The position numbers and the translations under genes were made by a program. A DNA stretch of 64,000 nt from Eutreptiella sp. 'Long Island Sound 2002'. Lineage: Eukaryota > Euglenozoa > Euglenophyceae > Eutreptiales > Eutreptiaceae. Every line of letters starts with the position of its first letter. Position 1 is the stretch's first letter. A model generated the notes under the pieces. It was not told the DNA's origin. It searched no databases and saw only the letters and a list, made by a program, of their open reading frames with translations. Location of the stretch: NCBI GenBank assembly GCA_964036045.1, contig OZ038379.1:184862642-184926641 (forward strand), written 5' to 3'. Shown here in pieces: positions 10,688 to 20,939 of the stretch.

Positions 10688-12817
10688 GTGCCAGGGCTCT
10701 GCCTTGCAGGAGTGGCGAATAGGCAGACGAATCTAATATTCACGCAGGTGGTCGTCCCCCCGACGGTGTACGAAACGGTACAGGCCCTGGGCTACCATCA
10801 CCTCGGCGACCTCTACACAGAGAATCACCAGGTGCTACCGGAGCGAGCCCTGAAGAGACGAGCGCCAGCCCGCAAGGGGATCCCGGGGCTACGTGCGTGG
10901 CTGGCCCGCCACGCTGCGGTACTGGTCCCGCTCCTGAGGGAACCCACGCCGCGATGGCAGGCGGCACCCAAGGACTGGGTCCCGAGGGCCGTGCCCTCCT
11001 ATCAGGCGGAAGTCATAGTGGGGGGCCGGGCGGCCAAAACCACCCGAATGGAGACGATATACCATAGGGGGCAGCCCCTCCGGATGACCGCGGCCCTGCA
11101 GGACACCATGGAGACCGCGGGCTGGGCGCCAGAACCCCGGGTGTGCCAGCAGCCCCCGGGCACCCTGCCCAGCGACACCAGGCTCCACCGCCTCCTGGTG
11201 GCCCTCCTGGATGTCCAAGTGCAGGTGGATGCGCCACTGCACGCCCAGCTGTGGGGCGACCACCGGCAGGAGTCCCTGGCCCAGCTCCAGCGCACTGGGG
11301 TCAGGGCGCCCACCGTCGTGTGGACGACAGCCCCCCCGACTGCCGCCTACTGGAACTGGGCCAGCACATCGCCGGCCCCTCTCGTGACGGTCACCTCGAC
11401 GCTGCCGCCGTTTCCGTGGATCGCCATAGCCCCGGCGGCGGTGGCGCGCTTCCAATATCCAGCGGAGTGCATGGCGCACAAATGCCCGGGGCACCCGCAC
11501 AAGGGGCCCCTCTATTACTCCCTCGATACGGTGGGGTCAGTGCCAGCGGAGCTACACCAGGCCCTGCGCACCCACCTCAGGGAGCACCATGGGGACATGG
11601 CCCTCCTGGCGCCACACGGCCGGGCGACCAGCCCCCCACGAGTGTTGGCCCCTGAGACTCGCCCGGGCGTCTGGTTCCATGACCTGCCTGCGCTGGCGAC
11701 CCTCCGAGGCAGTGTCGTGGCGGTGGATGCAGGGGCCACGCAGGCGGGTATGGCCATGGCCGGGGTCGTCCAGAGCGGGCCTGGGGAGTATCAGGCCCAG
11801 GTGGCCTTAGGAGTGGGCACCTCCCAGGAGGGGGAGGCGATGGCCCTCCTCTCGTATGCCCGCCGGCTGGCGACACAGCAGGGGGTTTACAGGCTGGTGC
11901 CGGACTCGGAGGCAGCAGTGGGGGCCCTCCGCACGTACCAGGAAGGAGGGCACTGCGGAGATGGCATCCACCACCTCTACGCCACCGTCCTGGGGGGGCA
12001 GCGCCTCTCCCCGAGGTCTGCCATCAATGTGGTGACCACACCATCGCACTGGATCACGGACCTCAACGTCTGTGTGGACGCAGCGACGCGGGAGCCGCCG
12101 GAGGTAGACCTCACGTGGCTCCTCAGGCGCCCCTACTCATTTATCCCCCCAGTGCCCTTCTGCGACCAGTGCCAGCTCTCCCCGACGGCGCTGAGTGACT
12201 GGTTGCAGGACCGGGCCTCCATACCGGCGCAAGCCATCTACGAGGCCCGCTGGGGGGTAAACTTCATGCCAGGGGGGGGCCTCCCCCTGGACTGGTTCGA
12301 CCACGACCAGCAGCGCCACATCACGGCGCATCGCATGGACAACGTCCCGACCATGGCCGTCCTAGCCCACCGTTCCTCCCACCGGGGCACGGTGCTGGAT
12401 ACAACGTGCCTCCTGTGCGGGACACAGCCCGAGACGGCGCCCCACCTGTGGGCCTGCTCGGCTCAATCGCATGAGTGGGGGCCAGCCCGCCGGCGCCTCG
12501 CAGCGTGGCTCGACCAGAAGGTGGGGCCACGGGCGGCCCCAGTGCGTCACCAGCTGTGGGAGCCGACTGTGCTGGAGCAGTGGGCGGCAGCCCTGCGGAC
12601 CCCCTCCATGCAGCTGGCCCACCTGGAGTGTACAGGGCCCCACTCGCTGGGCACGGAGTTCCTCCGCCACGTCGTGGAGGAGTCCATACGGATCTGGTAC
12701 GCCCACGCCAAGGCGCGTGCGACACTGCTGAAGGCCCGCCTGGGCCCGGGCAGCACGATGGCGTGGGCGTTGCAGGAGCTGCGCCTCCCCCTCCCCCTGC
12801 CGAGGCCTACACACTAA
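10688..12817 (+). CDS. LINE ORF2 C-terminal part: RNase H and zinc knuckle
   Basis: The frame has 709 codons. It opens at a GTG and the first in-frame ATG is codon 121, so this is not a normal start and the frame is probably the tail of a longer polyprotein or a spliced exon. RNase H motifs run VAVDAG (D347), E383, VPDSE (D406) and PSHW (H454) with N460 and D464, the D-E-D-D layout. A later Cys/His knuckle follows: C574, C577, H586, C590 (CLLCG...PHLWAC). RNase H precedes the knuckle here, the reverse of the LINE remnant at 58.7-60.3 kb, so the two come from different lineages. Residues 1-330 are unassigned. Very high GC. Mobile-element origin is well supported; activity is not. Confidence 0.7.
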   Translation: MPGLCLAGVANRQTNLIFTQVVVPPTVYETVQALGYHHLGDLYTENHQVLPERALKRRAPARKGIPGLRAWLARHAAVLVPLLREPTPRWQAAPKDWVPRAVPSYQAEVIVGGRAAKTTRMETIYHRGQPLRMTAALQDTMETAGWAPEPRVCQQPPGTLPSDTRLHRLLVALLDVQVQVDAPLHAQLWGDHRQESLAQLQRTGVRAPTVVWTTAPPTAAYWNWASTSPAPLVTVTSTLPPFPWIAIAPAAVARFQYPAECMAHKCPGHPHKGPLYYSLDTVGSVPAELHQALRTHLREHHGDMALLAPHGRATSPPRVLAPETRPGVWFHDLPALATLRGSVVAVDAGATQAGMAMAGVVQSGPGEYQAQVALGVGTSQEGEAMALLSYARRLATQQGVYRLVPDSEAAVGALRTYQEGGHCGDGIHHLYATVLGGQRLSPRSAINVVTTPSHWITDLNVCVDAATREPPEVDLTWLLRRPYSFIPPVPFCDQCQLSPTALSDWLQDRASIPAQAIYEARWGVNFMPGGGLPLDWFDHDQQRHITAHRMDNVPTMAVLAHRSSHRGTVLDTTCLLCGTQPETAPHLWACSAQSHEWGPARRRLAAWLDQKVGPRAAPVRHQLWEPTVLEQWAAALRTPSMQLAHLECTGPHSLGTEFLRHVVEESIRIWYAHAKARATLLKARLGPGSTMAWALQELRLPLPLPRPTH

Positions 12818-12820
12818 CGC

Positions 12821-13062
12821 ACGGCGCGCACACAACACACACAGCCCAGCCCGTTTACCTTTACCCGTGGGTAGACATCCCGGCCTTTTGCCTTTTGGTA
12901 ACAGCGCCTTCGGCACAACACAACACAACACAACACAACACAACACAACACAACACAACACAACACAACACAACACAACACAACACAACACAACACAACA
13001 CAACACAACACAACACAACACAACACAACACAACACCAACACAACACAACACAACACAACAC
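12821..13062 (+). repeat. LINE 3' end with CACAA tail
   Basis: 12821-12913 is the second copy of the 95-base 3' end and 12914-13062 is an almost pure CACAA array with one CACCAA interruption. The array starts exactly where the shared sequence ends. Confidence 0.85.
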
Positions 13063-15560
13063 CTTTCCCATAGATTTTGTCAATGAGCCTTGCCCTTTGA
13101 AGTGCCTCCCCTTAGGACGCCAGCACTGCCACCACAACAACTACGTTCGCCAAAAAAAAAATAGTGGTGGTTGTGGCTTTCAGTAGGGGATATGAGTACT
13201 CCCAATAGACAAACATACACCAAGCTGGTCCGATGTACTCAATGTACTCAACAATAATGCTTGTGCAGTAGTGGGGTCAAACAACGCCCTCACCAGTAGC
13301 CCTTAGCGGAACGTCCCAATATTGTGCATGGTGGCCACAAATGCTAGGTTCGCCTGCTTGCAATTGGCACCAACCAGGCTTGCACCACCAGAGCCTTCAT
13401 CTCCCTGAATTCTCAATGGTCAGCTTCAAGGGACATCACATGTTTGATCCACAGTGTTTGAGTACGGGCAGTATTCACCTGAACAAATCATGAGGTTTTA
13501 AATGCTCCGCTCAGCCCCTGCTGGGTAGGATCGTAGCCAAGACAGAACCAAGTGCGTTCAGCCATTGTTTTCACATACATGCACGAAGGTTAGTGTAGAC
13601 TACCACGTCTCAAAGGCATGGCATGCAATGCTGCCACTCACTTGGCGGACTGCACCTTGAATGGGTACCTTGCACTCTGCGCCTTGGTAATCCCTCTGCC
13701 TGTCGCTTCTTTCTCTTGAATCTCTCCCCTCTATCCCTCCTACTAGCCCTCACACAACAATTCACGCACCACAGGAAATTCTTCTGCTTCCAGGTTCGGC
13801 AATCTCTACATAAGCACATAAAGGGGTTCACTCGGCTGCTTGGGGCTAGAGACAAGGCCCATTCCTCTCATCCCCAGCGAGGTGTCATTGGTTTGGGTCC
13901 TGTGCAAGTCAAGCTGGTCTAGTGTTTCCACCCACATGTACCAGTTCCTCATGGGCGTGTCCGCCTATTTTGGGTTATTGGGCGTACATCCATTGACAGC
14001 TGGGGGTCATCTGTTTTTTTTTTCCTCACAGGCTCAACAGTTCTGCGGAGTACAGTATGAGCTCTCAGGCAGCTGGGGGTCATCTGTAGATGGGCTTGCA
14101 CAAATGCTGGCTCCATTGAGCCTTGCTGCTCTCAAGTGAGGGATGGGTCCTTGGGCCTAAAGGCCTAGTGGGTTTGGGTGGTGGTATTGTCTCACATGCT
14201 CTTTGTCTGTCTGTCACCACTATGACATTTGGAAGCGTACCACCCCCTTACTATCAGTTTGACACACCGTGCGCATAGTACCCCACCACTGTTTAGCAAA
14301 ATGCCACCACCTCGACAAATTCATCATGACATCATGACAGTATGGCAATATGGTTTTACTGGGCGTTCCATTTATCGTCGAGGCATGCGCAAGTTGCAAC
14401 ACACACAGTGTCAAGGCTGGGCACAGGCTAACGTTTGGGTGGGGGCCTGGGGCAAGTCGGCCCTGTTCAAGTGTGTGGCGGCGGAGCCCCTCATACCCCT
14501 CAGGTAAACACAATCCACATGGACAGCCCTTTGGAGGGCCAAGTTTCCCCCGTTGGCACATGACTTTGTTTATGCAGCACTTTGGTGCCAATTAAAAGTT
14601 CATGCCAGACTAGAGGAGTGGATCAAGACAAAAGCCTATCCTCTGTGTGGAGCTAAAGTCCAACATGCATACGCAATATTGCCTTGGGTCATTGCCGGTC
14701 ATAACATTGCATGTTCAGCAAATGTGTTGCCTATCATTATCATTGCTAGGGACAACGTTGATGGATGGTGGAGTTGGTCAGACGAGGGGCTAGGAGGTCA
14801 TAAATTTGCTGGGTAAGGTAGCAAGTGTCAAGCCCATGGGAGGGAAAACCATTTTAAATTCAGGGAGGGCACCTGATGCATTGTGTGCGTGGCACGTCCA
14901 TTTGACCGTCTACCGTGACCCACCACCCGTGCGTTAGCCTGTAGCCACTTCTGATTGTGTTCGTTGAACCTTCCAGTGCTATTGAGGGGTTTGCAAACGT
15001 ACGGTGATGCTTTCACAAAGTCAAAATGCCCTCTCCGCTGCTATGTGCCATGTTTGTGGGAAGGAGGGGTATTTATGCAACTCATGTAGCCAATGGGTTT
15101 GCACTCCATAGGGGCCATTTTGGGGCGGGGGGTCAAGCCGGGTCCGGGTGTACCCGCCCCCCACCCCTTGCCAATTCCCCCCCCTTCATTATTCTGTATT
15201 GGCCGCATGCTCATCAGTCTAGGTGTGCACATGCCCTTACTATCTGTGTGGCAAATCACGCACAAGGGGCATGAAGCGATAGTGAGTCAATGCATGTGGC
15301 CATGTCGACAAAGCCATCACCACAACCACCACCTTAATCAACAAAACAAAAAAACACGTAGCATGATTCGACAAAAGGATCATCATGTTCGGGAACACAT
15401 ACCAGGGCAGTGCAAGCCAAAGCATGCGATAGAGGTTGCGATACTTGGATACTTGGAATGGCAAATTTTGGTGCAGAGAAAATTTGGCACGAGTTGTCAA
15501 ATGCCACTCCAAAATTTGGCACCAAATTCCTAGATTGTGGCACAAGAACAACCGGCAAGT
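13063..15560. other. 2.5 kb with no recognisable gene
   Basis: Only short open frames without known domains are seen on either strand. Composition is moderate, with no satellite. I found no RNA gene. Confidence 0.5.
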
Positions 15561-15566
15561 AATCTT

Positions 15567-15630
15567 CACCCAAGGACGCCGATGGCAGGCATGGCGTGCA
15601 CAGGGCTAACCATTGGAAGAAACACAGTAT
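15567..15630. repeat. Dispersed repeat pair, member 1
   Basis: This stretch (CTTCACCCAAGGACGCCGAT...CCATTGGAAGA) recurs at 16960-17015 in the same orientation with about 85-90% identity by eye. Confidence 0.75.
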
Positions 15631-16094
15631 GTGGAGACCGGCTGAAAACCATACGGGAGATCGCAACATGGAGGGGTCATAGCTGCGGTCCTGACATAGT
15701 GTGGTCCGGCTGGTAGTGACCCACAAGGGTCCGGCCACTCAGGCTGTGAAGTACCACCCGCCTCGGTGCCTGCAGTACCCCTTGATCTCACCCGTCGGCA
15801 CAGGCAGCCTCCTAATATTGTGATGGGACAGGCCAAGCCATGCGGTCCTAGCCCGTGTTCCAATAGGGAGGGGGTGGTGAAGGCGGCAGTCTCCAGTACA
15901 CCAGGTGGTCCATCACTAGGCAGGAGTACGCACCGTCCCCAGCCACCATTGGTGTGAGATGAGGAACGCACACATCCTCATATTCATCATCCTATGTGCT
16001 CTAATATTCAAGCTCTTACCACCCATCTTAGTTGGACACGATTTGGCACACATGAAGTCGTGGTCCGGCAAGGCTTTTTGCTACACTGGAGGGG

Positions 16095-16581
16095 CTACCT
16101 TTGCAGCAGCAATAGCAGTCGCTGGAGAAGCTGTCTGTCTAGCGGCAATGGCCACCACTGGGGGACTGCGTGCCTTGCGGTAGCAGCAGTGCACTTGCTG
16201 CATGGGCAGGCACACGGGCTGATCTTGTCCGTGATCGTTGTCTTTGGTGTCTTTGGCATTGGTTCCGGCGTAGCATGGGCGGTCCGCTGGTGTTTTCGTG
16301 GAGATTCCCGGTATGCTAAGGTCCTCGGTGCGGATACCGCGGCCGCCTTGGGGTCTCCCATTGATGGCGCGCTCGTCGTCGCTTCGTGGGGGTACTTGCA
16401 CCGGTTGCAGCACTTCCTTCTCGCCCAATTGTGATTATCGCACCGCTTGCAAAGCCAATCTCCTGGAGTCATAGCCGCTGTGTTTGCCGCCTGACAAGTG
16501 CGGCATGTTGGTCTGCCGTGCGTAGTTGTAGTAACGACATCGCGTGCACACCCAATCCCCTGGTCGTCTTTGTTGTGGCAT
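16095..16581 (-). pseudogene. RanBP2-type zinc-finger protein, one-base frame break
   Basis: From ATG 16581 the frame reads MPQQRRPGDWVCTRCRYYNY and reaches QTN at 16507. One extra base (16506) breaks the frame. Skipping it continues in frame with CRTC and then a second finger, GDWLCKRCDNHNW...CCNRC, to a stop at 16095. With the base skipped both fingers fit the RanBP2 pattern W-x-C-x2-C-x3-N-x6-C-x2-C, and the total is 161 residues. Such fingers bind RNA or ubiquitin in known families. The remainder is Ala/Thr/Pro-rich and unassigned. The intact second finger and precise fit suggest a recent break, a sequencing error or, less likely, a programmed shift. Confidence 0.7.
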
Positions 16582-16959
16582 GCTAGGGGTCACCTCTGCA
16601 TGTTCCACGGAAAAATACTCCGAATAAAGTACAACGTACCTACACTTTCACCTCCCTTTCATGCTGCGTGGGTCGTACCGACGCGGGCTCGGTGCGCTCA
16701 GCATCAGTGTAGTGGCACATGGGTGCGTGTGCTAGTAGTGCCACACATGGGATGCATGCGTGTATGCCGCAGTGTGTGGTGCCCGTGTGTAGGATGCTGT
16801 GTGCTAGTATGCATGCAGCAAACGGCAGTGGTATGCATAGATGGTGGGTGTGCCACGCACATTCAGGTAACATCGAGTGACACACGGAAATCCAATCCGG
16901 ACAACAATCTAAATCGAATGAGCAGTAGCTCGCGTATCATATACCACCCGCCCATCCCT

Positions 16960-17015
16960 TCACCCAAGGATGTTGATGGCGGGCATGGCGTGCACAGGGT
17001 TAGCCATTGGAAGAT
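16960..17015. repeat. Dispersed repeat pair, member 2
   Basis: Diverged direct copy of 15567-15630. Confidence 0.75.
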
Positions 17016-17170
17016 GACGCTTTTGGTGGGCACCCTGCTTCATAAAGTAGGGTGATCCTATTGTTGAGCCACCGGCAGGGGATGGTTTCTGTGCTGCTCC
17101 AGATGAGGCATAGTCTTTGGGAGCTGTCAGGAGCTTCTACATTGTCAAAGCGACGTAGATCCCTTTTGCG

Positions 17171-17192
17171 GCACTTATTGCTTGCTAACTTG
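17171..17192. repeat. 22-base direct repeat, left of PAT element
   Basis: Exact match to 22348-22369, beginning GCACTTATTGCTTGC. The pair brackets the element but at unequal distances (about 340 and 70 bases), so it is not a target-site duplication at the termini. Confidence 0.7.
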
Positions 17193-17529
17193 TTGTTTTT
17201 TTGTAAGTTCTTGGTGCCCCGGTGTCACTGAGTGTACCCGGGAGAACCCCAGAAAGAAGAAGGTCCATTTATGCATAGTACGGGTGCACAGGGAAACGGG
17301 GCAGACTTGAGGCCCTGGTAACGTACAACCAGCCGTAGCATGTGTTGACCCTTCATACAATCATGCAGTTTACCTGCCATGCCCATTGGGCAGTCATTCA
17401 TTGGTTACATGTGGCGGGTGCAGTTGCAATGTGTGGTGTGTGTGTGGTGTGGTAAAACATCATGGGGTGTGTGGGCAGCAACAAGGAGAGGTACCCTATC
17501 CATCGCACAGCGGTGCGGTGTTAGGTGGG

Positions 17530-17604
17530 TTCTGCCTGCCCCACCCCCCCCCCTGGACAAAGCAATCAGGACAGATGCACTATTCCACGGACAGCACGTT
17601 TTTG
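17530..17604 (-). repeat. PAT element repeat B2 (3' terminus)
   Basis: Direct copy of B1 at the outer end of the element; the plus-strand start TTCTGCCTGCCCC marks the likely element edge. Confidence 0.9.
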
Positions 17605-17707
17605 GAATTTTTTTTGGAATTTTTTTGGGATAGAGTAACATATGAAGGGCTGTCCTTTCTTCACCCCTGGCAGGCGCCGGGACAAGTCACAGGGCGGGCG
17701 GGTGGGT

Positions 17708-17846
17708 CGATGTACCCCCGCCTTTAAATTATAAAAAGGCTAAGGAGGGGAGGAGGGAGGAGGGGAAGCAGGACAGGGGGGGGGGGGGAGTGCTGGGGGC
17801 CCGGTGGCAGAACTTTCGTTACCCCGCTGCGCTATACTAACTGCAG
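17708..17846 (-). repeat. PAT element repeat A2 (internal)
   Basis: Direct copy of A1, joined to B1 without a gap at 17846/17847. Confidence 0.93.
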
Positions 17847-17920
17847 TTCTGCGTGCCCCACCCCTCCCCCTGGACAAAGCAATCAGGACAGATGCACTAT
17901 TCCACGGACAGCACATTTTG
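17847..17920 (-). repeat. PAT element repeat B1 (internal)
   Basis: Direct copy of 17530-17604, starting TTCTGCGTGCCCC on the plus strand and ending near GGACAGCACATTTTG. It lies about 45 bases beyond the RT/RNase H stop. Confidence 0.92.
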
Positions 17921-17964
17921 CCGCGCGACTGCGCGTCCATTTATCCCCCGTAACCGTCGCGTCA

Positions 17965-20076
17965 TCAGTCCCCCACCTCCCCCTTGAATCTCCACGGGGG
18001 GCGAATCATCTCCATCAGACCCATGTACTTCGTGTCGACGGCTCTTTCCCACATCTCACGACGCCTTGCAGCTTCGGCAATGGCCTGTTTCCGAGACTGG
18101 AAGCCTGTCTCCCTACTCAGGGGGTCGGCCGCGTTTAAAAAAGACGGCACCCTGAAGGACTCGACACTAACAGTACTCCAGCACCTGAGCCAAAACAGGC
18201 GCCGGAGTATTCGTTGCTGAGAATCGGCATGCACCGACGCCCGCAGCGCATTAATCTGAGACCTAGCTACGTTGCTGTCTGAACCCACACGAATTCTCTC
18301 AAAACCACGATAGGATGCCACCTTAATAACGATGTATAGCGCATACAGCTCCGCCTGCTGCAGGGAGTCCACCCAGGGCGGACACACCTCCGATCGATAG
18401 TAATCCCCCCCCCCAACAATTCCCAGTCGAAAACTTTTGCCCTCTGGAGCTGCATCCACGAACACCTCCCAGACCCCTCGTCCACCAGGCCCTGGAGGGT
18501 CACACCGCTGAGGGACACAAGAAAACAGGAGCACTGTCGCCACCCCTTTGCAGACCCCCCTCCCAAACACCCCTTTCCCACTCTGCAAACCTCGATATGC
18601 GCCCGCCAGGAAGGCGCCCAGACCCGCATTGGGCCTGCTCAGCCAGCACAGTTTACCCAGGAGGCGTTCCATCACCTTTGAGGGCAGGCGCCCCCTGCCC
18701 ACCCCCCTGACCCACGCCCTGAAAGCACCGACCAAGGCACCCACCGCATTGCTGATTGTCCCAGCTTTGGTGTCAATTTGCTTACCAATAAAACCGAGGC
18801 GCTCAGTTGGTTCCGGCTCGGACTTGGCCCCCACAATAAAACCCGCACGTCTCAGCCTTCGAATGCAGTCCCTCACAGCCCCCCTCAGCCGACTCTTGCT
18901 CCTGCACGACAGTAAAATGTCGTCCAGATACACCCAACCCCGCACACCACGTCTCGACAAGGCCCCCCGGATAACAGAGGATACCAGCTTCTGACATATC
19001 ACAGGGCTATAGGCCCATCCGAAAGGCAGCCTTGCATATCGAAAACGCCTACCCGACCGCCCCCCCACCACAAAAACACTGCGCCATGCGGTGGGGAGGC
19101 GGATGCTCCAGTAAGCATTCTGCAGGTCCAGTTTAGCCAAAAAAACACGGCACCTGCCTCCCCCCACACGATGAGGGCGCGCACGTCCCATCCAGTGGCG
19201 GATGGCCTCCAGCCCAGGGAGTCTGAACTTTGGGGGCTTCCGGGGGTCGCTTGCGTTGACTCCCCGCGCATCAAGAATGGCTCGGCATTTTAGCGCATTC
19301 TTCCACGTAAGGAACATTTTGGCCGTCTCGGGTCGCTTTGTTCTGCGCAGTCCCTTAGTCTCAGTTCTGAGGGATTCCAGCATTGCATCCACAGGCCCCG
19401 GTCTCCCCCCCTGTGACTTTTCAACCCCCGCACTGTCCTCCCTCAACTGCCTCCGGTACACCCCCAGAAGGTCACGAGGGACCAGGCTGTTCCAGATCTT
19501 ATCCGACACTGTCACACACCCCGCTTCCCCCACCCCCCGAGCAGCCATTTCCTCGGTAACCACCCCCTCCTCGTCACTACTACTGTAGTACCCATCGTCC
19601 TCCTCGTCTAAGTCCCCGTCCCTAACTTTTGTCAACACACTGCACAGCGTATCCAGACCCTCCTCTCCACACTCAAGTCTGAGCACTGCCTCACCCATCC
19701 CCGTAATGAGGTTACGCACCATCTCTTGCCTGTGCACCTTGACGCCCCGCATTTCGCTTATCGCCCTCGCCGCATCTCGCAACTGTCCTCGCAGCACTCG
19801 CACTCGGGGACACTGTCCTTCCTCGTTTGCGTGCATTCTCACCCCCCTCAGGCGATCCCCCAGCAAGTCGGGAAGCTTCCCCGGCCGCGAAGGCGATTTC
19901 CCGGCGTATCCATGACGGCCAGAAAGAGAGTGTGGAGCCCTGCTTTGTGCAGTAGCCTGGCTCTGCCCCCCCCCCCCCACATGGGCCATGGGATTTTTCC
20001 CGAGCGAGCAAACTTCCACTTGGGGGGGGCCTCGGTATACATCTGCGCGACTTTCGCCGACTTCCACCCCCCCCAC
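17965..20076 (-). CDS. PAT element reverse transcriptase / RNase H
   Basis: 703 codons. The RT palm shows AKLDLQNAYW (D317), RLPFGWAYSP and the catalytic YLDD box (D385, D386). RNase H follows with EVFVDAAP (D541), QQAELYAL (E576), VGSDSN (D600) and AADPLSR (D651), the form typical of DIRS and related elements. Residues 1-240 are a less conserved N-terminal region with an acidic stretch (157-176). The frame opens at a GTG inside the recombinase gene and its first ATG is codon 30, so translation may start there or come from a frameshift out of the recombinase. All catalytic residues are present. No methyltransferase domain was seen. The stop lies 45 bases from B1. Confidence 0.92.
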   Translation of the reverse strand: MGGVEVGESRADVYRGPPQVEVCSLGKNPMAHVGGGGQSQATAQSRAPHSLSGRHGYAGKSPSRPGKLPDLLGDRLRGVRMHANEEGQCPRVRVLRGQLRDAARAISEMRGVKVHRQEMVRNLITGMGEAVLRLECGEEGLDTLCSVLTKVRDGDLDEEDDGYYSSSDEEGVVTEEMAARGVGEAGCVTVSDKIWNSLVPRDLLGVYRRQLREDSAGVEKSQGGRPGPVDAMLESLRTETKGLRRTKRPETAKMFLTWKNALKCRAILDARGVNASDPRKPPKFRLPGLEAIRHWMGRARPHRVGGGRCRVFLAKLDLQNAYWSIRLPTAWRSVFVVGGRSGRRFRYARLPFGWAYSPVICQKLVSSVIRGALSRRGVRGWVYLDDILLSCRSKSRLRGAVRDCIRRLRRAGFIVGAKSEPEPTERLGFIGKQIDTKAGTISNAVGALVGAFRAWVRGVGRGRLPSKVMERLLGKLCWLSRPNAGLGAFLAGAYRGLQSGKGVFGRGVCKGVATVLLFSCVPQRCDPPGPGGRGVWEVFVDAAPEGKSFRLGIVGGGDYYRSEVCPPWVDSLQQAELYALYIVIKVASYRGFERIRVGSDSNVARSQINALRASVHADSQQRILRRLFWLRCWSTVSVESFRVPSFLNAADPLSRETGFQSRKQAIAEAARRREMWERAVDTKYMGLMEMIRPPWRFKGEVGD

Positions 20077-20831
20077 AGCATGATTGTTGTGAGCGGCGCC
20101 CCCATTTTCCGAAGTTGTGCTGCCCCCATCCTACGGAAACTGTGCCACCGGACAGTTTTCTTCCCCTCCCCCCTCTCCAGTAGGCTGACCAACGTCTTCC
20201 CCAGCGCTTCCCTGGACTCGTGCCACGCCCCCTTGTCGGGGTGGAACCCCTTGAGTGCCCTGAGCTTCGCCAGGAACTGTAACCATTCTCGCACCCAGGG
20301 CCCCACTTCCTGTCGCTGGACCCCCCTCCTGGACTTTGTTCCAAAAAACCGCACTCCTGCATCTTCCTGCCCCACCCCACCCCCCGCCTCGGAACCCCGC
20401 AGGCAGTGTCCCACCGACACGCACGCCAGCGCCACCGCCTCCCATTCCGCAAAGCTGGAGGCAGCCGCACACAGCCTGGACAGGTCCTCCAATTGCGCCC
20501 ACTCCTTCGCCTCCGCCCGCTGCTCTTTGCACCGCCGCTGTTCGATAGACATAACCAAGTACCAATCAGACTTCCGCACCACCGGGGGAAGCCACTCCAT
20601 TTTTTCGGCCAGCCTCGCCGCAGCCAGAACAATTTTTGCGGCGCTCTCTGACAGGTCGCCCTGCACAACCTGCATGAGCCTGGCCTCCAGTATACCCCGA
20701 GCACCGTCGCCTGGTCGCATCCGCTCCAGCCTGGCCGGTCGCCTGAGCTGCCGCAGATACCCGTCGAGGGTACGATCCTGCAGGCCCCGCACTGTCGTGG
20801 CATCAAAAGCCGTCCCGTACTCGTCAGCCAT
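19848..20831 (-). CDS. PAT element tyrosine recombinase
   Basis: 327 residues from ATG 20831. It carries the tyrosine recombinase tetrad: R145 in HCLRGSE (box I), H230-x-x-R233 in WHSFRRMG (box II), W256 in LWGGW at the usual His/Trp position and the nucleophile Y265 in AQMYTE. K166 (GTKSRRG) sits where the beta-hairpin lysine is expected. The protein would cut and rejoin DNA to integrate the circular cDNA. Its last 229 bases overlap the RT frame. A longer open frame on the same strand (19712-21001) and a 459-codon plus-strand frame are shadows. Confidence 0.88.
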   Translation of the reverse strand: MADEYGTAFDATTVRGLQDRTLDGYLRQLRRPARLERMRPGDGARGILEARLMQVVQGDLSESAAKIVLAAARLAEKMEWLPPVVRKSDWYLVMSIEQRRCKEQRAEAKEWAQLEDLSRLCAAASSFAEWEAVALACVSVGHCLRGSEAGGGVGQEDAGVRFFGTKSRRGVQRQEVGPWVREWLQFLAKLRALKGFHPDKGAWHESREALGKTLVSLLERGEGKKTVRWHSFRRMGAAQLRKMGAPLTTIMLWGGWKSAKVAQMYTEAPPKWKFARSGKIPWPMWGGGGRARLLHKAGLHTLFLAVMDTPGNRLRGRGSFPTCWGIA

Positions 20832-20939
20832 TGCCGCCTCGAGTCTGACGCACGCGGTCGCCCACGGCCACTCGCGCTCGCACTCCTCGTCCCCCCGCGT
20901 GCCTCCTGCAGCCCCGTCTCCATCGTCATGGCTCCGCAG

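Larger units (their letters stand above)
10172..13062 (+). mobile_element. LINE fragment with RNase H frame, 3' end and CACAA tail
   Basis: The segment comprises a GC-rich leader (10172-10687), a 2.1-kb open frame with RNase H and zinc knuckle, a 95-base 3' end shared with 10053-10146 and a CACAA tail. No reverse transcriptase motifs are seen in any frame upstream, so it is a 5'-truncated LINE or a captured fragment. The leader carries splice-like signals (a pyrimidine tract ending CCCTCACAG near 10561, CCTTGCAG near 10709, CACGCAG near 10746), which leave spliced expression possible. Confidence 0.65.
16582..17528. other. Spacer between zinc-finger gene and PAT element
   Basis: No recognisable coding region. 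It holds the second member of a dispersed repeat pair (16960-17015) and a 22-base sequence at 17171-17192 that recurs on the other side of the element. Confidence 0.5.

Noticed and set aside
10053-12913. LTR retrotransposon with 95-base LTRs
   Set aside because: The repeats run into different simple-repeat tails and there is no primer-binding site, integrase or protease; truncated LINE copies fit better.
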